From NCBI GenBank assembly GCA_002733645.1, contig NVWL01000002.1, positions 112,111 to 176,110 on the forward strand: a stretch of DNA of 64,000 nt, written 5' to 3'. Made by a program: the position numbers and the translations under genes. Below, piece by piece: positions 1-8,288 of the stretch. This DNA is from Oceanobacter sp. (lineage in GTDB: Bacteria; Pseudomonadota; Gammaproteobacteria; Pseudomonadales; Oceanobacteraceae). The notes below the pieces were generated by a model. That model was not told the DNA's origin. It saw only the letters and a program-made list of their open reading frames with translations, and made no database searches. Numbering within the stretch: position 1 is the stretch's first letter; each line of letters opens with the position of its first letter.

Positions 1-3000
1 GCGGGTTTGCGCGAAACTATGCCTGCTCTTAATTATCCTGAGAATTTACCGGTCAGTGAGCGACGCGCCGAAATATTAGAGCTCATTAAAAGCAATCAAG
101 TGGTTGTGATTGCTGGAGAAACCGGGTCGGGGAAAACGACACAGCTGCCCAAATTGTGTATGGAGGCTGGCCTAGGTATTTATGGTCGCATTGGTCATAC
201 CCAACCTCGTCGTTTGGCTGCGCGATCCGTGGCTCAACGGATCGCTGATGAGCTTCAAGTGCCATTAGGCGAAGCGGTGGGGTATCAGGTTCGATTTACC
301 GATCAAAGCAATGATGCGTCACGTATTAAAGTAATGACTGACGGCATACTTTTAGCGCAAACCCAGCGTGATAAATTCTTAAACGAATACGACTGCATCA
401 TTATTGATGAAGCTCATGAGCGTAGTTTAAATATTGATTTTTTATTAGGGTATTTAAGGCAACTTTTACCGAAACGTCCGGGCCTTAAAATTATCATAAC
501 TTCGGCCACTATCGATGTTGAGCGCTTTTCACAGCACTTCAATAATGCCCCAATTATTGAAGTGTCAGGTCGAACCTTTCCTGTTGATGTGCATTATCGC
601 CCCTTAGTTCGCTCCGAAGTGGATGAAGAAGATAGAACGCTATACGAAGGTGTTGCAGATGCGTTAACAGAATTTCGCACGTTCGACAAAAAAAATGGAC
701 GCCCCGGAGATGTGCTGGTTTTTCTTCCCGGTGAACGAGAAATTCGAGAGTGTGCCGAATACCTTAGACGACTATCAATTCCAGCGACCGACATCCTACC
801 CTTGTATGCGCGTTTAAGTGGCGCAGATCAGCAGCGAATATTTAAACCTCACGGCGGACGTCGTGTAGTACTAAGTACCAACGTTGCCGAAACATCGCTC
901 ACGGTGCCGGGAATTCGTTATGTAATTGATTCGGGGGTTGCGCGCATTAGTCGATACAGCTATCGAACTAAAGTGCAGCGCTTACCCGTAGAGGCTATTT
1001 CTCAGGCCAGTGCAAATCAACGCGCGGGGCGATGTGGTCGTACCGAGCCGGGCATCTGCATCCGCCTTTATGATGAGCAAGATTTTAATAATCGATCCGA
1101 ATTTACCGACCCAGAAATTCAGCGGACTAATTTAGCGTCTGTAATTTTACAAATGCTCAATTTAAATCTGGGTGATATCCGTCAATTTCCATTTGTTGAT
1201 GGTCCTGATGATCGTTTTGTAAAAGACGGCTACACCTTATTAGGTGAATTACAGGCCGTTGATGAGCACAGGAAAATAACTGCTGCTGGCCGTACTATGG
1301 CTAAATTGCCGGTAGATCCACGTATTGCTCGAATGTTAATTGAATCTGGGAAACGTGGCTGTACACATGAAATGATGGTTATTGCTTCTGCACTAACCAT
1401 TGCCGATCCGCGAGAGCGACCGCAAGACAAGCAACAAGCGGCCGCTGAAAAGCATAAATTGTGGGCGGACGAAGACTCGGATTTTGCGACGTTAATTAAT
1501 TTATGGAATCAGTTTGAAGAAGAGCGTCAGAACCAAACTCAAAACCAATTAAGAAAATGGTGTAAAAAACACTTTCTGTCCTACCTTCGTATGAAAGAGT
1601 GGCGAGATGTTCATCGTCAATTACATTTACTGCTGCGCGAACTGAAACTCAAAGTAAATGACCAACCTGCAAGTTACGATACGCTTCATAAGTCCATTCT
1701 TGCGGGAATGCTTAGCCATATCGGATTTCGCGCGGAACACAAAGAGTTTCTAGGAGCGCGAGGTCGTCGTTTTATTATGGCACCGGGGTCGGCCAGCTAT
1801 AAAAAACCGCCTAAGTGGTTGATGGCCGCAGAGCTAGTTGAAACTACGAAGCTCTATGCACGCATGATCGCTAAGATAGAACCGGAGTGGATTGAAGAGC
1901 AGGGTAAGCCACTACTTAAATATCAGTATTCAGAACCACACTGGCAACAGAAACGTGGCCAAGTGGTGGCCTCTGAGCAATCTTCACTGTATGGATTGAT
2001 CGTCAATCCTAGAAAAAGTGTGGATTATTCCAAGAGTCACCCTGATGAAGCACGAGAAATTTTTATTGCTGAAGCATTAGTTGGCCAGAACCTTGAGTCA
2101 AAAGTCGATTTTTATCGGAAAAACTGTCAATTATTAACCGAAGTGACAGAGTACGAAGAGAAATCACGACGCCGAGATTTGGTAATAGATGATCAGGCAC
2201 TGGTTGAGTTTTATGAGAAATACCTTCCGCCTGATATTTCTACGCGTCGCAATTTGGAGCTTTGGTTTAAACGGGTCGATCTTGCTGAAAAATCTCAGCT
2301 ATATTTCACACGTGAGTTTTTGCTCTCTGATGCGGCGCGCAGCGTTTCGGCGAACGATTATCCAACGTCATTAGAATTGAATGGTATGCAGTTTCCACTT
2401 GCCTATTCTTTTGCTCCCGGCGCACAGGATGATGGAGTCACCATGACGGTACCAGCTGCAATGCTTGAACAAGTGCCTGAAAGAGTAACGGATTGGTTAG
2501 TCCCGGGCTTTATACACAACAAAATCACCGCAATGCTTAAAGGGCTGCCGAAACAAATTCGTAAGCAATTTGTTCCTGTGCCTGATACGGCGACCAAGTT
2601 TTTGAAATCAGTGTCTATTGGTCAAGGTAACTTACATGTACAGCTAGCGGAGTTTTTGAATCAAACATTGCGTCCCAAAATTACGCCGGAAGAGCTATCA
2701 GAGATTGAACTTGATCATCATTTTTTGATGAATTTCAAAGTGCAATCTGGCGATAAAATCATCGCTGAGAGTCGTGATATTCATTGGTTAAGGCAGAGCT
2801 GCCATGATGCCGAGGTCAATACTGAAACCGTCTTAATTGATGATCGCTTTAATAATAAGCCTGTTCAGCAGTGGGATTTTGGCAGAATCCCGGAAACAAC
2901 GGAGGCCGAGGTCGCAGGTTTGCCTATTAGAGCTTACCCTTGTTTGTCTGTTGTAAGGAATGAGGTGGTATTAACGACAGAAAATAATAGTGACGTTGCG

Positions 3001-3729
3001 GAGAGTAATCATCGGCAAGGTACTCTGGCTTTGTTACGTCAACAGCTCAGTGGTTTGGATCGTGATTTACGCCAAGAAGTACAAAAGCGGATGAAGCCAC
3101 ATTGGTTGCTGGCAAAAGGGATGGGCACGGAGCAAGAGCTGACCCGTATGATTGCTGATGCGGTGATCACGCATGTACTCTTACCCTTGGACGAGTCGCT
3201 ACCCAGGACGCAGGTAGAGTTTGATCAGCGGCTAGAACGGCGCGGCGAGCTATTCACGTTTGCCGATGAGTTGCTTGTTCAGTTGGTTGAATGGCTAAAG
3301 ATTCGCCATCGTGTCCTAAAAAGCTTGCGTGGTGCTGTCTCAATGGATAAGGCGATGGCTTTCAGTGACACCAAGGCACACATGGAGCGCTTGGTTGCGC
3401 CGGGGTTCTTATCAGCAGCCCCCTGGGAGCGATTGAAATGTTATGCACGCTATCTGAAAGGTATGGAATTTCGGATTGAAAAATTACAAGGTAATTTGCC
3501 ACGTGACCGGCAATCCATGTTGGAATTTGAGTCTTTGTTTAACCCTTGGATGGACGCGCTGAAGCGTGATGAACCGGAAAAGCGCGCTGTTCTTGAAGAG
3601 TTTCGCTGGCTTCTTGAAGAGTTTAGGGTGTCTTTGTTTGCTCAGCCGTTGGGTACTAAAGAGCCAGTGTCGTTGAAGCGACTTAATAAAAAATGGCAAG
3701 AAATTATACATTTTGAGTCATTAAGCTAA
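1..3729 (+). CDS. hrpA: ATP-dependent RNA helicase HrpA (5' end outside window)
   Basis: DEAH-box RNA helicase, cytoplasmic, involved in mRNA processing and ribosome rescue in the E. coli family. The frame is open from the first base, and about 70 N-terminal residues of the usual ~1300 are missing, so the gene starts upstream. The TTG at 7 is unlikely to be the true start. Visible from that TTG: Walker A GETGSGKT (about residues 38-45), DEAH (134-137), SAT (166-168) and QRAGRCGR (around 340), followed by the helicase-associated domains and the long HrpA-specific C-terminal region. Identification is firm. Confidence 0.97.
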   Translation, partial: AGLRETMPALNYPENLPVSERRAEILELIKSNQVVVIAGETGSGKTTQLPKLCMEAGLGIYGRIGHTQPRRLAARSVAQRIADELQVPLGEAVGYQVRFTDQSNDASRIKVMTDGILLAQTQRDKFLNEYDCIIIDEAHERSLNIDFLLGYLRQLLPKRPGLKIIITSATIDVERFSQHFNNAPIIEVSGRTFPVDVHYRPLVRSEVDEEDRTLYEGVADALTEFRTFDKKNGRPGDVLVFLPGEREIRECAEYLRRLSIPATDILPLYARLSGADQQRIFKPHGGRRVVLSTNVAETSLTVPGIRYVIDSGVARISRYSYRTKVQRLPVEAISQASANQRAGRCGRTEPGICIRLYDEQDFNNRSEFTDPEIQRTNLASVILQMLNLNLGDIRQFPFVDGPDDRFVKDGYTLLGELQAVDEHRKITAAGRTMAKLPVDPRIARMLIESGKRGCTHEMMVIASALTIADPRERPQDKQQAAAEKHKLWADEDSDFATLINLWNQFEEERQNQTQNQLRKWCKKHFLSYLRMKEWRDVHRQLHLLLRELKLKVNDQPASYDTLHKSILAGMLSHIGFRAEHKEFLGARGRRFIMAPGSASYKKPPKWLMAAELVETTKLYARMIAKIEPEWIEEQGKPLLKYQYSEPHWQQKRGQVVASEQSSLYGLIVNPRKSVDYSKSHPDEAREIFIAEALVGQNLESKVDFYRKNCQLLTEVTEYEEKSRRRDLVIDDQALVEFYEKYLPPDISTRRNLELWFKRVDLAEKSQLYFTREFLLSDAARSVSANDYPTSLELNGMQFPLAYSFAPGAQDDGVTMTVPAAMLEQVPERVTDWLVPGFIHNKITAMLKGLPKQIRKQFVPVPDTATKFLKSVSIGQGNLHVQLAEFLNQTLRPKITPEELSEIELDHHFLMNFKVQSGDKIIAESRDIHWLRQSCHDAEVNTETVLIDDRFNNKPVQQWDFGRIPETTEAEVAGLPIRAYPCLSVVRNEVVLTTENNSDVAESNHRQGTLALLRQQLSGLDRDLRQEVQKRMKPHWLLAKGMGTEQELTRMIADAVITHVLLPLDESLPRTQVEFDQRLERRGELFTFADELLVQLVEWLKIRHRVLKSLRGAVSMDKAMAFSDTKAHMERLVAPGFLSAAPWERLKCYARYLKGMEFRIEKLQGNLPRDRQSMLEFESLFNPWMDALKRDEPEKRAVLEEFRWLLEEFRVSLFAQPLGTKEPVSLKRLNKKWQEIIHFESLS

Positions 3730-3784
3730 TCCATCTGCAGACTAGCGGCGTATAGGTAGTAACCACCCTGCGTTTAGGGGGGCA

Positions 3785-3815
3785 TTACCATAAAGATCAA
3801 TTCGATCCTTATGAT
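3785..3815 (+). promoter_or_regulatory. possible sigma70-type promoter of the hvf operon
   Basis: A TATGAT hexamer at 3810-3815 lies about 35 bases before the hvfA start, with a weak TTACCA 19 bases upstream. The -35 match and spacing are poor, so this is tentative. No ECF-sigma or metal-responsive operator was recognised in the 120-base gap after hrpA. Confidence 0.25.
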
Positions 3816-3850
3816 TAAAAACTACCCTGAAAGACTTGAAAGGAAATACT

Positions 3851-4198
3851 ATGAAAGCTTCTAATAAAGCGATGACTGCGATTCTTGGTACTGCATTTGT
3901 GACTGCGATGTCAGTTGGATCAGTGAGCGCTGCAGAAAACCCATTTGCTTCTGCTGAGTTGGCACAAGGCTATCAACTTGCTGCTCATGGTGAAGGCAAG
4001 TGTGGTGAAGGCAAGTGTGGTGAAGGTAAGTGCGGTGCTAAATCTGAGTCAGAAGGTAAGTGCGGCGAAGGAAAATGTGGTGCAAAGTCAGAATCTGAAG
4101 GCAAGTGCGGCGAAGGTAAGTGCGGTGCAAAGTCAGAATCAAAAACCAAACACAGCGAAGGTAAATGTGGTGAAGGTAAATGTGGCGGTAAAAGCTGA
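3851..4198 (+). CDS. hvfA: HvfA-type RiPP precursor, secreted EGKCG-repeat peptide
   Basis: Precursor of a ribosomally made, post-translationally modified peptide. The 115-aa product has a Sec-type signal peptide (MKASNKAMTAILG..., predicted cleavage after VSA, before AENPF). A hydrophilic C-terminal half follows with nine EGKCG motifs, holding all nine cysteines of the protein. The motifs come as three, two, two and two, separated by AKSES linkers. In the Haemophilus HvfA family the cysteine of EGKCG is converted by HvfB/HvfC to an oxazolone/thioamide that binds copper. ATG 3851 is preferred over the TTG at 3836 because AGGAA at 3841 is well placed for it. It is followed 8 bases later by hvfB. 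Confidence 0.85.
   Translation: MKASNKAMTAILGTAFVTAMSVGSVSAAENPFASAELAQGYQLAAHGEGKCGEGKCGEGKCGAKSESEGKCGEGKCGAKSESEGKCGEGKCGAKSESKTKHSEGKCGEGKCGGKS
3992..4190 (+). repeat. tandem EGKCG-coding repeats within hvfA
   Basis: Imperfect direct repeats: a 15-base unit coding EGKCG, in larger blocks of about 45 bases coding EGKCG-EGKCG-AKSES. Synonymous differences (AAG/AAA, TGT/TGC, GGC/GGT/GGA) separate the copies, so the array is not a very recent duplication. Copy number could change by slippage. Confidence 0.85.
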
Positions 4199-4206
4199 GT
4201 GGTTGA

Positions 4207-5079
4207 ATGACTAATAATACGATTCAAGGGTCAGGTCTTGGATTACGACGCGCCTTAGCGGGCGCGTTAAAATCCAGTATCGACGCTGGTGATCAGCTTC
4301 CGATTGATTTTCTGGAAATAGCTCCAGAGAACTGGATGAATGTGGGTGGACGGTTATCTAAGCAGCTTCGGTATTTTACCGAACGCTTTCCGTTTGCTTG
4401 CCATGGGCTGTCTCTATCTATAGGTAGCCCAGCACCCCTTGATGAAGAATTTGTGCGCGATGTTGGGCGCTTTTTAGATGAACACGGGATTGGCGTATAC
4501 AGTGAGCATTTGAGCTATTGCTCCGATGTTGGCCACATGTACGATCTTATGCCGCTGCCCTTTACTGAAGAAGCCGTCAATTATGTCGCTGAGCGTATTC
4601 AGCGCGTACAAGATATTCTTGGTCGCCGCTTGATTGTGGAAAACGTATCAGCGTACGTTGAGCCGGGAAAACAAATGTCCGAGCCTGAATTTGTGCAAGC
4701 GGTGTTGCAAAAGGCCGATTGTGACTTATTGTTGGACGTTAATAATGTTTACGTTAATTCCGTGAATCATGGCTACAACCCACACGACTACATTACTCAA
4801 ATGCCCACCGATCGCATTCGTTATTATCATATAGCGGGTCACTACACTGAAAATGATTCATTGCTGGTAGATACCCACGGTGCTGATGTGATTGATCCTG
4901 TGTGGGCGCTACTTCAACACGCTTATGAAACGCATGGCCAGAAAGCCACCTTGCTTGAACGCGATTTTAATTTCCCTGAACTCTCTGAACTTAGTTCGGA
5001 GCTGGAACGTATTCGTTCCTATCAAGAAGATATGTCTGATGTAGGGCCATCCCATCTAACTTCAGTGCGGGGGATTTAA
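4207..5079 (+). CDS. hvfB: HvfB-type MNIO (DUF692) RiPP maturase
   Basis: Multinuclear non-heme iron oxidative enzyme (DUF692, same superfamily as MbnB). It is expected to oxidise the EGKCG cysteines of HvfA using iron and O2 in the cytoplasm. The 290-aa TIM-barrel protein shows the family's candidate metal ligands: His66 (FACHGLS), Glu100-His101 (YSEHLSY), Glu145-Asn146 (IVENVSA), Asp177 (LLLDVNN), His188, His208 and His212 (YYHIAGH), His224 (DTHGA) and Glu251 (LLERD). It lies 8 bases after the hvfA stop and directly abuts hvfC, which supports one operon. Confidence 0.93.
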   Translation: MTNNTIQGSGLGLRRALAGALKSSIDAGDQLPIDFLEIAPENWMNVGGRLSKQLRYFTERFPFACHGLSLSIGSPAPLDEEFVRDVGRFLDEHGIGVYSEHLSYCSDVGHMYDLMPLPFTEEAVNYVAERIQRVQDILGRRLIVENVSAYVEPGKQMSEPEFVQAVLQKADCDLLLDVNNVYVNSVNHGYNPHDYITQMPTDRIRYYHIAGHYTENDSLLVDTHGADVIDPVWALLQHAYETHGQKATLLERDFNFPELSELSSELERIRSYQEDMSDVGPSHLTSVRGI

Positions 5080-5838
5080 ATGTCTGAGCTAGCAATAATG
5101 CAGGCTGCATTTGCCCGAGATTTACGCACAAGCGGTCATGAACAGTTCTCAGATGCTCCTGGGATGTCCATTTATCGTGAGTTGTTTTTCAATAATATTT
5201 GCGGCTTTATTGATGGCGCTTTTCCTGTATGCGCAGATGTTGTGGGAGAAGAAGGCTGGAGGTCTCTCTGTAGAGATTTCTTTTCGAGCTACTCGTGCGA
5301 TACGCCTTTATTTTTGAAGATATCTGAAGAGTTTTTAGCATACCTTCAAGCTCGCCCTGAGCTTTACCAAGACTTTCCTTATCTTGCTGAATTAGCCCAT
5401 TACGAATGGTTGGAGCTGGCTGTTGATGTGATGGAGGATGTTGATACGCCAGAGATTGATGGTGGGGATGTCGTTAATGGAATTCCTGTCGTTACTCCCG
5501 CGTTAATGACGGCTTGTTATCATTATCCTGTGCATCGAATCAGTGTAGAGACTTTAGTGACGGCTGGAGGGGGAGTCGGAGGGATAGTTGAGGAGATTTC
5601 CGGGTTTATTGTTTATCGTAATTCGGATGATTTAGTAAAGTTTGTTGCGTGTAACCCTATGACTCTCGCGATTATGGAGCACCTTTTGGCGGGGGAGCAA
5701 TTAACAGGCAAAGACGCTGTGTTGGCTGTGCTTAGTATGATGGGACTTGCAGATAATGACGTTGCCATTAATGGTGGTATCGAAATACTGAACACATGGT
5801 TCTCTCAGGGGATCTTATTGGGTGCTGCAAAGCACTGA
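5080..5838 (+). CDS. hvfC: HvfC-type DUF2063 partner of the MNIO maturase
   Basis: 252-aa protein of the HvfC family (N-terminal DUF2063, about residues 1-90, once called a putative DNA-binding domain). In the known systems it acts as the peptide-recognition partner that delivers the precursor to the MNIO enzyme. The N-terminal block MQAAFARDLRT...DAPGMSIYRE is characteristic. The ATG follows the hvfB stop without a spacer, with a purine-rich GGGGGA just upstream, so translational coupling is likely. No DoxX-like hvfD or dedicated transporter follows. Confidence 0.88.
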   Translation: MSELAIMQAAFARDLRTSGHEQFSDAPGMSIYRELFFNNICGFIDGAFPVCADVVGEEGWRSLCRDFFSSYSCDTPLFLKISEEFLAYLQARPELYQDFPYLAELAHYEWLELAVDVMEDVDTPEIDGGDVVNGIPVVTPALMTACYHYPVHRISVETLVTAGGGVGGIVEEISGFIVYRNSDDLVKFVACNPMTLAIMEHLLAGEQLTGKDAVLAVLSMMGLADNDVAINGGIEILNTWFSQGILLGAAKH

Positions 5839-5894
5839 TGATTCTGAGATGATGCTTTTCAAATGACGTTAAGACTCACGAATAGCGAGAAAGA

Positions 5895-6626
5895 TTGGTG
5901 ATCCCATCCTTAGTTAAGAGCGCACCTTCAATAATAGCCACCACTGCTGTTATAGCGTTTACCGTGCCAGTTAATGCGGCTGAAGATTACGATCCGTTTG
6001 AAAAAACCAATCGTAAAATCTTTGCGTTTAATGATTACCTTGATCGTAATCTCCTTGTGCCAGTGGCCAAGGGGTACAATGCAATTACGCCAAGAGTCGT
6101 AAATAACGGCATTTCGAATGCCTACTCCAACGCATTAGAGCCGTTGACGACCGTTAACGATGTGGCTCAGCTGAAGTTTGGTCGAGGAGTAACGGCTGTA
6201 TCCCGGTTTGTTGTTAATAGCACGGTAGGATTTTTTGGTGTGTTTGATGTGGCGAGTAAAATTGGTTTGCCAGCGCATAAAGAAGACTTCGGGCAGACCC
6301 TAGGGTATTGGGGAGTAGGGAATGGGCCTTATTTGGTGCTTCCTTTATTTGGTCCTCGAACTCTTCGGCATACGGTAGGCCACGTCGGGGATTACTACAC
6401 AGGAATGTCGTACACTTATTTCGGTGATAATTTAGGCGAAGACGCACTAATGTTCGGGTTGAAAGGTTTGGATCTTAGGGCTAGCTTGCTCGGTTCTGAA
6501 GAGTTCATTACTGGGGATCGTTACTTATTTATTCGTAGTGCTTATCTTCAGAATCAGGAATATCAGGTTAATGATGGTGTTGATGAGAACGAATTTGAAG
6601 ATGAGTTCGGTCTTTTTGATGAGTAG
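5895..6626 (+). CDS. mlaA: MlaA/VacJ family protein, without lipobox
   Basis: Member of the MlaA family, which removes mislocalised phospholipid from the outer-membrane outer leaflet as part of the Mla pathway. Family hallmarks are DPFEKTNR near the mature N-terminus, NALEPLTTVND, the RFVVNSTVGFFGVFDVA helix, GQTLGYWGVGNGPYLVLP and an acidic C-terminus. The N-terminus is a hydrophobic signal peptide ending VNAAED, and the protein contains no cysteine. The usual lipid anchor is therefore missing and it should be a soluble periplasmic or peripheral protein. There is no ATG: translation starts at TTG 5895 or GTG 5898, behind GAGAAAG. Other mla genes are not in the window. Confidence 0.85.
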   Translation: MVIPSLVKSAPSIIATTAVIAFTVPVNAAEDYDPFEKTNRKIFAFNDYLDRNLLVPVAKGYNAITPRVVNNGISNAYSNALEPLTTVNDVAQLKFGRGVTAVSRFVVNSTVGFFGVFDVASKIGLPAHKEDFGQTLGYWGVGNGPYLVLPLFGPRTLRHTVGHVGDYYTGMSYTYFGDNLGEDALMFGLKGLDLRASLLGSEEFITGDRYLFIRSAYLQNQEYQVNDGVDENEFEDEFGLFDE

Positions 6627-6664
6627 GTATTTCTATCTATCACTGTGTTTCTTTAAAAACAGAT

Positions 6665-6697
6665 AAAAAAGGCCTCTAAATAGAGGCCTTTTTTATG
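6665..6697. terminator. bidirectional terminator between mlaA and the DAHP synthase gene
   Basis: Stem GGCCTC / GAGGCC (6671-6688) flanked by an A-run on the left and a T-run on the right, so it can work in both directions for these convergent genes. Confidence 0.9.
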
Positions 6698-6709
6698 TTT
6701 GTCATTTAA

Positions 6710-8041
6710 TTACTTGCGGCGAGTAGGGAGTACGCTTTTTAGCTTCTCATGCATTTTGCGAATTGCGTCTTCAGTTTCTTCCCAGCCGATGCAGCCGTCA
6801 GTTACTGATAAGCCGTATTCAAGATCATCCAGGTTCGCCGGAATATTTTGGCGGCCATGTTTGATGTTGGATTCAATCATTAAACCAACGATGGACTTGT
6901 TGCCTTCCAGAATTTGGTTGGTAACGTTATCCATTACTAGTGGCTGCAATGCCGGGTTTTTGTTCGAGTTTTCATGGCTGCAATCAATCATGATATTGGC
7001 TGCTAGGTCTGACTTTTCTAACGCTTCCTCAGCAATTTTAACGTTGACTGAGTCGTAGTTTGGCTTGCCACCGCCGCCGCGCAATACTACGTGAGCGTAT
7101 GGGTTGCCCTTGGTCGATACGATAGATACTTGGCCGGATTGATCAATACCCAAGAAGCGGTGCGGGTTAGCTGCCGACTTCAGTGCGTTGGTGGCCACGG
7201 TAAGGCTACCGTCGGTGCCATTTTTAAAGCCTACCGCTGATGATAACCCAGAGGCCATTTCGCGGTGGGTTTGTGATTCAGTCGTTCGGGCGCCAATGGC
7301 TGACCATGCAATCAAATCTTGAACATACTGAGGCGAGATTGGATCAAGCGCTTCTGTTGATAGAGGTAAGCCCAGCTCAGAAAGATCCAATAACAGACGG
7401 CGGGCAATGTGCAGGCCGTCCTGAATCTTAAAGGTGTCGTTCATGTAGGGGTCGTTGATTAAGCCTTTCCAGCCAACCGTGGTACGTGGTTTTTCAAAGT
7501 ACACTCGCATAACTAGGTAGATGGTGTCGCTGACTTCTTCAGCGAGATCGCGTAAGCGTTCGGCGTATTCTTTGGCGGCATCGACATCATGAATTGAACA
7601 CGGGCCGACCACAGCGAAGATGCGGTGATCGCTGCCATCGAGAATGTTGCGAATGACTTCACGCCCTTTTGTTACGCTAGTTACCGCAGATTCTGAAATA
7701 GGCATTTCTTTTTTCAGTTGTTGCGGTGTGATTAGTGGCGCTATGGATTCAATGTTTAAGTCTTCTACGCGATTGTCAGTCATGGTTTTACTACCTGTAT
7801 TTTCTGCAATTGGCTTTGCCAGTTTGTTATTGGCTTTAAAATTGTCTGTGGATTCGTGTTGAGAAGACGCTGCTTTGAGCGCTCCTTTGGTGATGTTCTC
7901 AATTTGATTTTGACGCCCCAGAGGTGGAGAGTTGCCCCACTGAGAGACTGCTGCCGCAGTTAAAGGCCAGCCGTCTTCCGAGCAGGCCTTCGCGATTGCA
8001 CTTTTGGTTTTAAAGTAGGATACAACGTCGGCTGTCTTCAT
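6710..8041 (-). CDS. aroG: DAHP synthase (AroG class) with N-terminal Cro-like HTH domain
   Basis: 3-deoxy-7-phosphoheptulonate synthase: condenses PEP and erythrose-4-phosphate, the first step of the shikimate pathway. Residues ~87-443 are a complete class I alpha AroG-type enzyme: VVGPCSIHD, YFEKPRTTVGWKGL, GARTTESQTHRE, VLRGG and MIDCSHENSNK. The unusual part is residues 1-58 (KTADVVSYF, SAIAKAC, AAAVSQWGN), which resemble Cro/DicC-type helix-turn-helix proteins, joined by a Ser/Asn/Lys-rich linker. The frame is continuous. An internal ATG at 7783 (Met87, MTDNRVEDLN) with GGTAG upstream could produce a normal-length enzyme. Whether the HTH represses its own promoter is inference. Confidence 0.92.
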   Translation of the reverse strand: MKTADVVSYFKTKSAIAKACSEDGWPLTAAAVSQWGNSPPLGRQNQIENITKGALKAASSQHESTDNFKANNKLAKPIAENTGSKTMTDNRVEDLNIESIAPLITPQQLKKEMPISESAVTSVTKGREVIRNILDGSDHRIFAVVGPCSIHDVDAAKEYAERLRDLAEEVSDTIYLVMRVYFEKPRTTVGWKGLINDPYMNDTFKIQDGLHIARRLLLDLSELGLPLSTEALDPISPQYVQDLIAWSAIGARTTESQTHREMASGLSSAVGFKNGTDGSLTVATNALKSAANPHRFLGIDQSGQVSIVSTKGNPYAHVVLRGGGGKPNYDSVNVKIAEEALEKSDLAANIMIDCSHENSNKNPALQPLVMDNVTNQILEGNKSIVGLMIESNIKHGRQNIPANLDDLEYGLSVTDGCIGWEETEDAIRKMHEKLKSVLPTRRK

Positions 8042-8050
8042 AGTCTCAGA

Positions 8051-8107
8051 TTAAGTTATCTTAGTATGAAGTCAGGATATGAACTTAACTTTATTAAGTA
8101 AAGTTAA
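8051..8107. promoter_or_regulatory. AT-rich palindromes upstream of the HTH-DAHP synthase gene (candidate operators)
   Basis: A perfect 9-base inverted repeat, TTAACTTTA (8085-8093) and TAAAGTTAA (8099-8107), separated by 5 bases. A further TTAAGTT at 8051-8057 is the inverted partner of AACTTAA at 8082-8088. They sit between the fusion start (8041) and the upstream HTH gene (stop 8112), where a Cro-like repressor would act. The stems are AT-only and lack a T-run, so a terminator is unlikely. Confidence 0.5.
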
Positions 8108-8111
8108 TTTT

Positions 8112-8288
8112 TAGCGAAGTTTGGCTTGGATCTCTTTGAATTTCTCAACGTTAGGGCGTTCGAATAACATAGGTTGTGCTTTTCCGGTGCTGTCGAGCAA
8201 GCCTTCTTTGGCGTATCGCTTGACGGTGACAGGTTTGATTTCAAGGAATGTGGCAACTTCTTCGATGGTCATTAGTTGTTCTGACATG
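8112..8288 (-). CDS. small MerR/excisionase-type HTH protein (58 aa)
   Basis: 58-aa single-domain DNA-binding protein starting MSEQLMTIEEVATFLEI and continuing KPVTVKRYAKEGLLD. This is the helix-turn-helix/wing pattern of the excisionase/MerR-like HTH_17 family. AGAGAGG lies 7 bases before the ATG. It is encoded immediately upstream of, and in the same direction as, the HTH-DAHP synthase gene, 70 bases apart. No integrase or phage gene is nearby, so a chromosomal regulator is more likely than a true excisionase. Its target is unknown. Confidence 0.75.

Noticed and set aside
3945..4214. 89-codon plus-strand frame overlapping hvfA
   Set aside because: A frame-shifted reading of the same repeats (KASVVKVSA pattern), without protein-like features.
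3985..4227. Open frame of 80 codons on the minus strand over hvfA
   Set aside because: It arises from the repeated EGKCG codons read in antisense (Pro/Leu/His-rich), with no ribosome-binding site; the plus-strand gene is clearly real.
8051..8107. Palindromes as a terminator of the small HTH gene
   Set aside because: The stems have a single G/C pair and no T-run; an operator is a better fit.
8112..8288. Excisionase of an integrated element
   Set aside because: No integrase, attachment-site duplication or phage genes nearby; a chromosomal regulator is the simpler reading.
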